Notes under the pieces: model-generated
The model's database searches: none
What the model was told of the DNA's origin: nothing
Seen by the model: the letters and a program-made list of their open reading frames with translations, nothing else
Program-made: the position numbers and the translations under genes
Origin: Welwitschia mirabilis
Taxonomy: Eukaryota; Gnetophyta; Gnetopsida; Welwitschiales
Assembly: GCA_051453625.1 (NCBI GenBank)
Contig: JBOZIK010000001.1
Coordinates: 204,282,974 to 204,346,973, forward strand
DNA length: 64,000 nt
Direction of reading: 5' to 3'
Shown: positions 45,790-56,000 of the stretch, in pieces
Layout: each line of letters begins with the position of its first letter
How positions within the stretch are numbered: position 1 is the stretch's first letter

Positions 45790-47150
45790 CTTTGCATCCC
45801 ATAGGATTTATGAAGAAGAAAGTTAATGTCTAAACTACTTGAAGTTCCTTATGTAGGGAAGCCTAGATTCATCCAAAATTATCATTAATTAAGAAAGCAC
45901 TACTTTTAGCTCAAAATGATAATAAACTTAAAGGAGTATATTTACATTTGTTTCACTTATTAGCTGGAAATAACAATTAGTAGATATTGATACTGTAATT
46001 GCACAGTAGGATTTGTATTGAGGAAATAAGCCACATAATGGGAGTCATTTCAGCCACCGTACTATATAAACAGTAATAGATAGGTGAATACAATTTTCAA
46101 ACTTTTCCTTGAAGGTCTCCCTTTCTTGAAACATTTTGATCTATTAATTGCTTATTAATTAGGTTTTTAAAAATTATGGATTTGTTCATAATGATAAAAT
46201 ATAAAAATTAATTAATAAAGATCCATTAGACACCCTTAATCATTAGGGGTACTAAAGTAAAAATGGTAAAAAACCTCTACGAAGTTCATCATTGGGTTAC
46301 CTCTCACTAATAGATAAGATGATGTGATTTTTATTTGTGTAGATAGGTTGATCTAGATGATCAATTTAATTGCACTATGAAGCATCAACATAGTCCAATA
46401 ATTGGCCATACAATTTGTGTAGGAAGTTTTTAAATTACATGGTATACCTTACATTATTATATCTGATCAAGATTCTAAATTATTGTCTAAGTTTTGGTAG
46501 AATTTCTTCCATCACTTGGGCACCAAACTTATTTTTAGTACTATATATTACCTAGAAATAGATGATTAAATAGAAAGGGTAAATCACATTTTTGAATATA
46601 CTCTATAATGGTATGTAGTTAAAAAACTTGAACAATGGAAGAACTATTTATACTTGGCTAAGTTTTCTTATAATCAAACATTCTAGATCTCAATTCAATG
46701 TTTCTCATTTGAAGCAATGTATGGTAAGAATTACTCCACCTTAGTCACATAATATAATCCTTTACAAAGATGAGAAAGGAATATACCATCCAAGCTAAAA
46801 TCTATGGAAGAAAAAATTACCAAAGTAAAGAGAGACCTGTAAGCTACTCAAGGCCTATATAAGAAGTATTATCACTAAAAACATCATGCTCATATATTCC
46901 AAATTAGTGAACAAGTAATATTAAAAGTTAAGCTAGAAAGAAACTTTTTAAAAATGATGAAGTATAGCAAGCTAATCCCTTAGTATTATGATCCATTCAA
47001 GATTATTAAAAGAATAGGAAACCTAGCCTATAAATTAAAGTTGCCTTTGCAAATGTTTTGATTCACCTGATGTAAAAATGTTGAAACTATACTATAAGGA
47101 AAAAAAGATTACACCCTAAACTCATAGCATATTATGCTTATAGCCAAATT
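45790..47150 (+). pseudogene. Element F integrase remnant
   Basis: Zinc-finger part: SKLLEVPYVGKPRF, LRKHYF, YCNCTVGF (45823-46015, only partly conserved). The catalytic core is clear in one uninterrupted frame beginning LHGIPYIIISDQDSKLLSKF at 46435, giving the second aspartate. Then ERVNHIFEYTL near 46577-46608 (E of the D,D,E triad at the expected spacing), NYLYLAKFSYNQTF and FEAMYGKN. A lysine-rich tail LKVKLERNFLKMMKYSKLIP leads to the chromodomain. From 46435 to 47290 I detect no frame change, only stops at former CAA/CAG/CGA/TGG codons. Confidence 0.85.
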
Positions 47151-47159
47151 TACCTTTGC

Positions 47160-47340
47160 TATCTAACCCAAAAATGTCTTAGATATTAAAACCAAGCAAG
47201 TGAAAAATAAAAATGTAAAAGAATTACTCATCTAATGGACCCATTATAATCAACAAACTTAAAAAAATAGGGAGTATATGTAAGAGATCTTTTTCAAACC
47301 TTTAAAAAAAACATGATATGTTACTTTCTCACTTGTTAGT
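47160..47340 (+). pseudogene. Element F chromodomain
   Basis: Same frame as integrase: PKNVLDIKTKQVKNKNVKEL then LI-stop-W (47236-47238) and THYN, matching P-x-x-I-L-D-x-R-x-R-x-x-R-N/R-x-V-x-E-x-L-V-x-W. This C-terminal module targets chromovirus integration to particular chromatin. The aromatic tryptophan is kept. Confidence 0.75.
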
Positions 47341-47470
47341 GCATCTATTAATATATGATATTTTCCTTCCTTTATGTCTTATAGACAATACAAAAAATAA
47401 TCTAGATGAGTATGCCTACACGAATGGTATAAGAAGAGAAGAAGTCATGCTCAAGAATGGGTACAATAAT

Positions 47471-47484
47471 TAAGGGGAAGGAAA
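47471..47484 (+). other. Polypurine tract of element F
   Basis: TAAGGGGAAGGAAA, directly before the 3' LTR start TGCGATG. Confidence 0.85.
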
Positions 47485-47897
47485 TGCGATGTTCTAAATT
47501 TAGAATTTGTAATTAAGCATATAAAGATGCTAAATGAGCATGATTAATGAGTTTTTATGAATGGTTGAGATCAAATATATAAAACTATGTCCTTTCATTA
47601 TGCTTTTTAAGCCTATATAATTAGACAGAGATGGATAGACTAGGTGGATGTAACCCATAATAATCTTGACTGATCCCCAAGGGTCCAAAATGGGGACTTA
47701 GGTTATGATCCATATGTTTATCTTTGATGACTAGTTTAGGGCTCTTGGCTAATGATAAGGAATGTAATTACTTCTACCAATAATAAAGTTTTCCTTTTTG
47801 CTAAATTATTCTTTGTTATTCGTATTTGATCCTAACATAATATATACATAATTTGTTTATCCTAAATAATCTTAAAATAGTAAAATAAAATATTATA
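47485..47897 (+). repeat. Element F 3' LTR
   Basis: TGCGATGTTCTAAATTTAGA... to ...AAAATATTATA (final CA now TA). Pairs with 38563-38957. Confidence 0.9.
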
Positions 47898-47902
47898 GGG
47901 GT

Positions 47903-50559
47903 TTTAGAAATTCAATGACTTTAAAACAATACATTATACTATAGTTTGAGGCTATGTGTGATGATGGTAATTAGGAGGTTGAGATCAAGGATAAAAAAGC
48001 ATAGCATAAATAACTAGTTTAGCATGTTAGCATTTTAGATGTTTTATAGTTCCTTTTCCATCATCATATTTCATCTACTTACTAATGTAATGATTTTAAC
48101 TCATTATAATACTAGATGTATGATATTATATGAAATCAAAACCTTTTAGAAAATTAGTACCTTAGAAATTTACATTTCAAAAGCTATGATTTATTTATAT
48201 GAAGTTATTTTTAGATCAAATTTGATATTTTTATATAATATCAACCAAAATGATAAAATTAAGTTAATTTACTTTTTGAAATTTAAGGTGGTTATTTTTC
48301 AAACTACTTATGAAAATATAGTATTAATTTCATGAATATAATGATACTAGAGTGCCATGTGAGTTTTGCCTAGTAAAGCATGAAACACATGTAGAAATTT
48401 AATGGTTTTACCTAGTCTAAAACCAATACAACTATACTTATAAAGATTTCCCTTAATGATTAAACTCATATGATAATGTTACTATATTAAGTTTATGTTA
48501 TTTTGATAATCTTAAGTCGAATTCAAGAATTATAAGAGATTTTCTATCAAATTTCTCTCTTATTTTATTATTTCCAAGTGATCTTCTCTCTATATTAGAT
48601 TTAAAAGCCTTCTACATTATTTAATCTTATCTTTTACTATCATACTCATCCATTTTTAGCATTTTACATCCTCTCACCTTCTATTTTTTTCTCCTTTTCT
48701 TCCATTTTTATCTATCCAAAGAGAATTACATGAATGATAAAATGCATGTGAATGGATGAGGCAGAAGAAGGAGAAGGCATTAGATCTTATAAAAATTATG
48801 ACTAAAGGCTAATAAAAAGGGTTTTGATTTCATCTTTTCCTTTATTTTTATGTTTTTTTAACTTGATTTATGCCTTTTTATTATGAATTTTTCAATTTCA
48901 TTAGACTTCTTGTAGCAAATCAAATAGCTATTGCTAATTGAATTATTATGCATTTAGTTCTTATCATAGCATACTATAATTTTTCATGATTGGTCACTCT
49001 ATGTTAAATAAATCATGCATTTTATTCTTCTAATTTGTTCTGGTACATATTTTTTTACAATTCCACCTTTATTCCTAATGAAATGATGATGAATTTTTTG
49101 TTCCAATAGTAGTAATTTTATTTATACATGTGTTATTTATTTATTTGTAACATAAAAATTATCCAATTTTCCATTTATTCTCTTCTCTTCTTTCTTGTTT
49201 CCTCAAAATTGAAGTAGACTACTAAATTCTAGTTTTGTTTTAACCATAACTCTTTTTTAACACCTTTAATGTTATAAAATTTTGGAAGTAGATTTATTTC
49301 ATAATTTAAAAAATTTCATCCATAATGAGGCAAAACTAAAATTTGACCTCTAAAACCCCCTTTTCAACATTATAGTCAAAGTTGTAGTTTTATCTAGCAA
49401 TTTTTCTAAATTATGACATCTAAATTTTCTTATTTTCATAAAGCACATTTCTCTATAGTTATTTATGTATTTCTATAAATTTAAGATTCCATATTGTAGT
49501 ATTTTTAAAGTAATCTTCGAATATGAAATCCATTATTTCTTAAATTTTTTGGTTTGCTCAATATTTTGGTCAAATTAGGGCTGGCTATAATTTTTATAGA
49601 TTTTGTCTAAATGATCTATTTCTATTGATTCTAATAAATTCTATTTGATGATAAATTTTTAGTTCTATAAAATTATTTATGACATAATCTGAGAACTTTA
49701 AATATTATGAGAAATTTAAAGTTAAAATAACTTCAAACTGATTATTTGTTACTTTGATATAATAAATATTCATATACTAAATTTTATCACTTACTTATTG
49801 ATTTAAAATCTAAGTTAGATATTTTATTACTTTTGTAACTTATTTTATAATAAGTCAAGAGTTATCATTTAATTTAAATATATTGATATATAGTAAAATT
49901 CCTATTTAAGTTAAATGATTTACTATGTTAATTAAAAAATTTTATTTTCTAAGTGCTATATCTTAATTATAAGTTTTTTTATTTTTTCATAGAACAAAAT
50001 GAGATGTTTGAATTATTCATATACTTCCATATTTTATGATTTCAAGTAATGGACTTTTTAAGAAAGATTATTTTTTCGTATAAAAATGACTTCAGTAGAT
50101 TTGACTACTTAAACCCTCTTACTTATTTATTTCAGTTATAAATAATCTTTAGAATCATAGTGAATATCTATGACATATTATTCCTTCTATTTTATTATAT
50201 TTCCCTTTTTACATCTTGTGAAATTATGCTTTTACACATGTAGTTCTTCGTGATAAGTTATGTTTTTTAATTACTCATATGTCATTTAAGAGAAATAGTT
50301 AATTTACTATGTAAAATGATGGTTTAATAAAACAATATTACTATTTACATATAAATTTATATTGAATATCTATTAGTTTAATACTTGTGTGCTTTCATTA
50401 TATATGTAATTTGACCTAAGAGATTTCTTTATGCTTTAAGTTAAACTATCTATCTTTGATTTTCTTTCTCTGAGTTAAAATATTATGTTAAATACACATT
50501 TATTTTTGCGAAGGCTAAGACTTCTTATTTTAGAAATTTAGTTTTTTATTCATTTAACA
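47903..50559 (+). repeat. LTR3 of element A, remainder
   Basis: Continues LTR3 after element F; colinear with 2590-5340 and 34930-37680. Ends CATTTAACA at 50559, giving the canonical CA terminus and defining where LTR1 must end. Confidence 0.78.
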
Positions 50560-53500
50560 ATCCAAAAAAGTATGAGAAAATATGAAAATAATAACTCCTA
50601 ATAGCTATACACGTAAAGAAAATAAAATAAATTTGTTTAAGACCCTTATATGAACATGATAAATTTTAATGTAAGAAGCCTAAATCATTAAATTATTAAG
50701 TGAAATCTTTTTTAATTTTAGGTCTTACTCTTAATTAGTAGTGACCACATACTCTCTAAGAATATAATAATTATCTTCAAAAAGAGTAAAAAGATAAAGT
50801 GCAAATCATCCTAGTGAACTATTCAAGTCATCAATGAGTTTTGGTTACCTTAGCTATGTACCCTCCTTAAGGGAGGGCATGATGTAATCTTAGTAATTTA
50901 CTTATACCTTGGGCTTAATAAGTTTTAAATTTTGTTATACTTGTTCCTTCTTGTTAACTTAGTAATGAAACCTAAGAAAATCCTATCATCATGCATCTAG
51001 TTCTTACCTAATACGTCCTTGATCACTAAGGTATGTATTGGAATTTGGATCTTAGAATGCCAAGGACATTTCTACTTAAGAGAATATGGCTTACCATATA
51101 GTTGAAGCTACGTAGTTATACTAGTTGAACACTATACAATAAATTTAAGGGTGATGTGACTTAACATAGATTAATGGCTATGGAAAGCTCCCTATGTTCA
51201 CAACTAATGAAGAATTATTACTAGTAAACTATATTTTGCAATTAAGAAGTAAGTAATTTTAATTATAACTCTTAAAACATTAAATGTTTAAAGTAGAATT
51301 AAGTGTTAATAAGATCTAAAATTAAAAAAAATAACTTGGATTTGATAGAATCAAGTTAAATGAATCTTACTCACCATCCCAACTTAACTTGGTCTATCTA
51401 AGTTACAAGTGAAAATGAGGTCTATATGAGAAAAATAAAGTTAAATCGGTCTTGAGCCACATCTTTACTCAAGTTGATGTAATAAATTGAAGTTTAATAA
51501 TCTTACAATAATTAAAAATGGCTCAACAAACTCAAATAATGTAAAAAATTAAAAAAGTGCATTAAAAATGCACTACATGTGTATAAAAATAAACTTAAAA
51601 TCTAGTAAAAGGCTTAAAAATTTAGTATTTAATATTAAGCTAAAATTTTCATATAAAATCATATGTACATAGTTCCAACAAAAAAAAAGCCCTTAAAAAG
51701 GCACAATTCCACACGTGCACTCAAATGTCTCAAAGGATAAAAATGAAACCTTTTAATTATTACTTTGTTTAGTGATTTAATGTAGATATCTGTCAAGACT
51801 CATATATTGTAGAGATGTGGAACCCCTATTTTGACATAGAGAAATTGACTTCTCAGTATAATTTATATAGTAACTCCTTACATTAGCTACTTAAAACACT
51901 TATGCTAATTCAAAGTTAAATAACTTTGGATCTACTTTAGATCTTAAGGATGTCATGCATAAATAATTTGTCTTGCTTTTTAAGACTACAAATGATGGGA
52001 ATATTTAACATTAGGATAAAAGAAGTGTCATATTTTATTAAAGAAATGAATGTTTTTAGCAGCTAGTATCTTAGTTGGGAGACTATCATACTAAAGATCT
52101 AAAGGTCATATTTGTCGAAGGGCAATAGTAAAATTGTAGTAAACAGAGGTAGTATTTCATTAGATTTGATAATGAAGTAGTCATGAAAATTGCATCTTTG
52201 TTAAAAGTATAACAAACAAAAATGAGAAGCTATAAGAGTAGCATTAAGAGTAAATAATGAAGTTAGTAGAAGAAATATATTACATCATCAAAACATAGGG
52301 TCGTAACAAATCATAAGAGACATGTTTGCATCATAAAATATTACAGAAATAATAAAGTAATAAATTGATCCCCTTTTAAATCTAGTGATTACCCATTGCT
52401 TTTGATTTACTATAGATTGTAAGGCAAAGAATAAGATCATAGTATAATCTAGAACTAACATCTAGGATTTTTGCGAAGTGTCTAATGATGGATGTACTTC
52501 AGAATTATAAGAGCTAGAGAATTATCTTTTGATAGCTATAGAACATCAAGTTCTTGATGCCACCATTTGCTTGCTATGAGGATTTTCAACTAACATTAGC
52601 AGTGTATCCACACAATGATTTGCTACTTTAGAAATAATGTAGTGATAAAAAAAGAAAAAAGATTTATTAGAGAAATAATGTAATGATAGAAAAATGCTAT
52701 TTGTTAGAATAATCTTTTTGGTAGATAAGGGTTTAGTGATTGTGAGTAATATGGTTAGTTGTAGTTGTGAGAAGAGTAGTCCAAACATCACTTAACAAAA
52801 ACATTAAGTGAGTATTTAGTAGAGATCAACATTAGTATCTATTATAAAGGATAACTCCTTTGTAATTAAAGAATAATGATATGATTAAAATATTCTAAAT
52901 GCATAATCAAAGACATTGTACAAAATAGAAAAGTAGCAAAGATCACAGTGATAGATCTGCCATAAATTAGAGTGATAGATATATAGTGGAATAGATGGAG
53001 GTACCATGATTTTGTTGAAGAATAATGTAAAAAAAACTCTTTACAAATTTACTAGAAAGAGAATGTAATAAAGGAAAAAATCTCTAAATTTCATCTGAAA
53101 TCATTGGAATTTAGACTAGAAATCCCAAAAAGATAAGAACAATCTAGGGTATTGGTGAATGTAAAAATGTATTCCAAATGCAAAAATGCATTTCAAAACT
53201 TTGGCTTATGCTTAAGAAGCTAAGCATTCTACAAATAATAGAGAAACAAGGAATTCAAAAAAACTATAAAGATAAACTACATGTGATTATAAGGAGAATT
53301 ATAACATTTAGATGTAACAAGCATACCTGATAGGAATACTTTTCATTGTCACACATCTACCATATGATTATGTGATTCTATGACATAAAATACATTCTTT
53401 AAAAACTTAATTTTAAGATATTCTTATGATAGCTCATTGCATCAAAATACAATATAAAAAGTTTATTCATTTCTTATAATCCTTATTTTTAAATCTCTTA
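50560..53500. other. AT-rich sequence without recognised genes
   Basis: No domain motif on either strand. A palindromic CCCTCCTTAAGGGAGGG lies at 50862-50878. TTACTCACCATCC near 51368 resembles text at 2236 and 2456 to the left of element A, which would fit this being the other half of the repeat into which A inserted, but the similarity is short. Confidence 0.35.
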
Positions 53501-53554
53501 TTAATAATAATGTTTATTAATTTTTCTTACTTATAACTAAAGACATGTTACAAT

Positions 53555-53572
53555 TATATATATATATATATA
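53555..53572. repeat. TA microsatellite, nine units
   Basis: (TA)9. Flanked by a direct repeat TGTTTATTAATTTTTCT at about 53511 and 53575. Confidence 0.9.
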
Positions 53573-53699
53573 GTGTTTATTAATTTTTCTAAATTTTTGC
53601 CACCTTTTAAACAAGTGTATAAACATTAACCTAGTTGGATTTTGTTTTAACATTGATGTTGAGTTTCATCACAATGGACTTTAACTTTGCCCTTAATGA

Positions 53700-53878
53700 A
53701 CATTGACTTTAGTTGTAAAGTCAATGTCAATCATTTGCCAAATGTTAATGCCTCACTCTCAGTTAATTTTTTTTTAAATCCTTCATAAAATTTTCTTAAA
53801 AACATTTAGACAAGAGTGAAATATTAATTTTTAGTAAGTAGTCAACATTAACTTTACAATTAAAGTTAATGTTGACTA
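53700..53878. repeat. Cluster of perfect inverted repeats
   Basis: Two perfect hairpins: 12-bp arms 53700-53711 and 53716-53727 (ACATTGACTTTA, loop GTTG), and 18-bp arms 53839-53856 and 53861-53878 (TAGTCAACATTAACTTTA, loop CAAT). Variants of the motif AACATTGA/AACATTAA-CTTTA recur between 53645 and 53925 in both orientations. No gene nearby. Confidence 0.85.
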
Positions 53879-53879
53879 A

Positions 53880-54430
53880 GCATGAAGTCAAATAGTTTAC
53901 TTTAGTAAAAGATAACATTAATGTAAAAGCAAAATGCAATTAGAGTACTACTTATGCCCTCATCCAAAAGGCAGTAAAAATTGATATCTCTTAGCTAAAT
54001 ATTAGATGTATTGACCAAAATTTTAGTCAAATTCATAGCACTGCAAGAGTTTATAAATCTTATAATCCAATGGAATGTCATGAGACCATAGTTTTAACAC
54101 TCAAATGTGACATTCATAGATGTACTAAGGTTGTTAAGATAAAGGTTATAACAACTAATTTATGGTAGATAACTAACTGTAGAATTGATGAAATTGCTTA
54201 ATTTTAAATATAGGCTCACCAATTCCAAGATTCATTGGCTTCCATATGAATTTGATCCTTATTTTCATTTTGCCTTTCATGTACAAAACATATTTTTAAA
54301 TTAATTTAGGGTATGGTAGGTGGGTTGTTCATATGATAAATTGTTTAATTTAAGCTTGTCTGTATGATGTAGGTATACAAGAGACAATTTTCAATTTCAA
54401 GGGGAATAACAGTTGTTTTAAAAAAATTTA
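53880..54430. other. No gene seen
   Basis: AT-rich, no motif recognised. Confidence 0.4.
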
Positions 54431-54439
54431 TTTATTTTT

Positions 54440-54530
54440 ATAGCATATGGGGAGGGACTTGAACTTGTGATCAGTCCCCACTTTAAGACTTATAGGCTCT
54501 TGACTCACCATTGGGGTACTAAGATAATTG
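54440..54530 (-). repeat. tRNA-like box motifs, possible SINE
   Basis: On the minus strand AGTTCAAGTCC (54465-54455) fits the polymerase III B box (GGTTCRANNCC). About 40 bases before it, TACCCCAATGGTGA is a weak A-box-like match. An A/T-rich tail follows. No tRNA cloverleaf can be formed by eye. A second B-box-like AGGTTCAATCCT lies at 56126-56115, minus strand. Confidence 0.35.
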
Positions 54531-55377
54531 ATGATTTAAATGAGTTTTTAAGTTCATATAAGGCAAAGGGGTCTAAGAGGACAGGAGTTAGTGTCCTTAG
54601 TGTATTTCTGATCAAACTAACAGGGCTCTATTTCTAGCATGACAAGAAAGCGATATCATCTAAACCCAGTGTTTGGGCTTGGACAATAGAACCATCGCCA
54701 ACCTACATAAATAGCAAATAGATGAAAGGGTGGTTTACGAAATAGGAACCTTAGCTTATATCATTGAAAAGCTATGTGAAACAATTAAAATTTTCCATGA
54801 TGGACAGATCCGCAGTGTTAGGCACAATAAACTTAGTGTGTTGGATGGGGGGGAGTGTTACTGATACTTCCCCATTAAACTTGCATGCTTCAAGGTCAGG
54901 AATGAGTGCGGTCGGTGAATGGCTGTATATCTGAATGCGAGGCAAATGCTGGTAGGGAATGCAAGAAAATAAAGAACTCAGAGCACGGAGGGCGGAGAGT
55001 AGAGGGCAAGTGCCTAGGGGTGAAGGTGGAAGGGGGCAGGGGTGGGTGATGGAGCATTGCCGAGGGCACTCACAAGAGGTTTGTAAGGGTGCAGAGAAGG
55101 CCCAAAATGGTGGAAGGGGACAACAATGTGTGGGAACGCACAGTGAGAGGCGCTAAAACACAGGGCGTAGCCTACGAGAGCAGAGTGTAAACGAAGGCAG
55201 TAAGCTCACAAGAATGACGCACAGGCGAGCGCAAGGAGTGTACAGGACAGGAACTGTGACGCATAGCAGGTGCCTGCAATGAAGGGGCCGAGGGTGATGC
55301 CGATGAACACCGAGGTAGAGCGGTTGTGGTATGGCCATAAAACTGTAAAAGCAAGCAGTGTAACAGAAGGACAATGA

Positions 55378-55477
55378 NNNNNNNNNNNNNNNNNNNNNNN
55401 NNNNNNNNNNNNNNNNNNNNNNNNNNNNNNNNNNNNNNNNNNNNNNNNNNNNNNNNNNNNNNNNNNNNNNNNNNNNN
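55378..55477. other. Assembly gap (100 N)
   Basis: Run of 100 N inside the GC-rich island. Confidence 0.99.
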
Positions 55478-55730
55478 GCATGGATGTGGTGGGGGGTGGG
55501 GGGAGGGGATGGGGTGGAAGCGGAGGTGGGGGGGATACGTAGATCAATTCATAGCGGAAGAGTAAAAGAGCACTTAGAGGGTGTCATTGAGGATGCAGTG
55601 TAGGCAGAATAGGACGATCCATGAGTTGTCATGCCGGAGGAGCTAAATGACAGGTGGTGAGAAAAGCGGGTCAGTGATAGAGGAACCGCGAAAGCAAAAC
55701 ATGAAGAGAAAATGGTAATTAAGGGGGGCC

Positions 55731-55830
55731 NNNNNNNNNNNNNNNNNNNNNNNNNNNNNNNNNNNNNNNNNNNNNNNNNNNNNNNNNNNNNNNNNNNNNN
55801 NNNNNNNNNNNNNNNNNNNNNNNNNNNNNN
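55731..55830. other. Assembly gap (100 N) with overlapping ends
   Basis: TTAAGGGGGGCC ends the left flank (55719-55730) and recurs at 55835-55846 just after the gap, so the flanks may simply overlap. Confidence 0.97.
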
Positions 55831-56000
55831 GTACTTAAGGGGGGCCTATGTGAGCCTGTAATGCACTCAGGCAGCAAGTTGCCAGTACACGGGAGGTGAG
55901 TGATCCGGGAGGGGAGCGAGCAGAGGCGGTAGTATGCAAGCCGAATGGGAGCGCGCGTTCACCAGAGAATATGAAACGCGAGGGAAGGAGGATCTTCCAA

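Larger units (their letters stand above)
38563..47897 (+). mobile_element. Element F: chromovirus (Ty3/gypsy) with an antisense insert before gag
   Basis: LTRs 38563-38957 and 47485-47897 (about 0.4 kb), initiator-Met primer site (38960), gag (about 42880-43760), PR, RT with intact FLDD, RNase H, IN and a C-terminal chromodomain, polypurine tract (47471-47484). The 3.9 kb between primer site and gag is unusually long and contains an opposite-strand coding remnant, a TATA box on that strand and a 20-bp minisatellite. It is inserted in LTR3 of element A. It is the least decayed polyprotein here, yet it still has many stops. Confidence 0.88.
2492..50559 (+). mobile_element. Element A: Athila/Tat-type Ty3/gypsy retrotransposon with a third LTR
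   Basis: Outermost element of the nest. Order seen: LTR1 (2492-5340), tRNA-Asp-type primer site, gag, PR, RT, RNase H, IN, env-like frame, internal tail, LTR2, a second copy of the internal tail, LTR3. It is interrupted by element C (12744-34377) and, in LTR3, by element F (38563-47897). LTR1 is followed directly by the primer site. LTR3 ends in TTAACA. The six bases ATCCAA occur at 2485-2490 (one base before LTR1) and 50560-50565 (directly after LTR3). This may be a target duplication and would make LTR1 and LTR3 the true outer ends. The polyprotein is full of stops and the element is dead. Confidence 0.75.
54846..56000. other. GC- and CpG-rich island with sharp edges
   Basis: Composition changes abruptly: from about 54846 to 56000 the plus strand is G-rich with frequent CpG (for example GAGTGCGGTCGGTGAATGGC near 54903, GAATGGGAGCGCGCGTTCAC near 55942), whereas CpG is rare elsewhere. 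It begins with a purine tract TGGGGGGGAG followed by TGTTACTGATACTTCCCC, which resembles a copia polypurine tract and LTR start. Two 100-N gaps interrupt it. Open frames inside (54959-55156, 55153-55374 and others) are compositional and carry no motif. It could be a young or unmethylated LTR, a low-copy CpG island, or foreign sequence. Confidence 0.6.

Noticed and set aside
50862-50895. AAGGGAGGGCATGATGTAATC as polypurine tract and LTR start
   Set aside because: No matching LTR copy or primer site found in the window. The purine run is half of a palindrome.
52546-52791. Minus-strand 81-codon frame and other short frames in 50.6-54.4 kb and 58-62 kb
   Set aside because: No recognisable residues, AT-driven composition, and no promoter or splice context.
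54959-55547. Several overlapping open frames in the GC-rich island
   Set aside because: GC-rich sequence has few stops in all frames. None has a motif, and they overlap on both strands.
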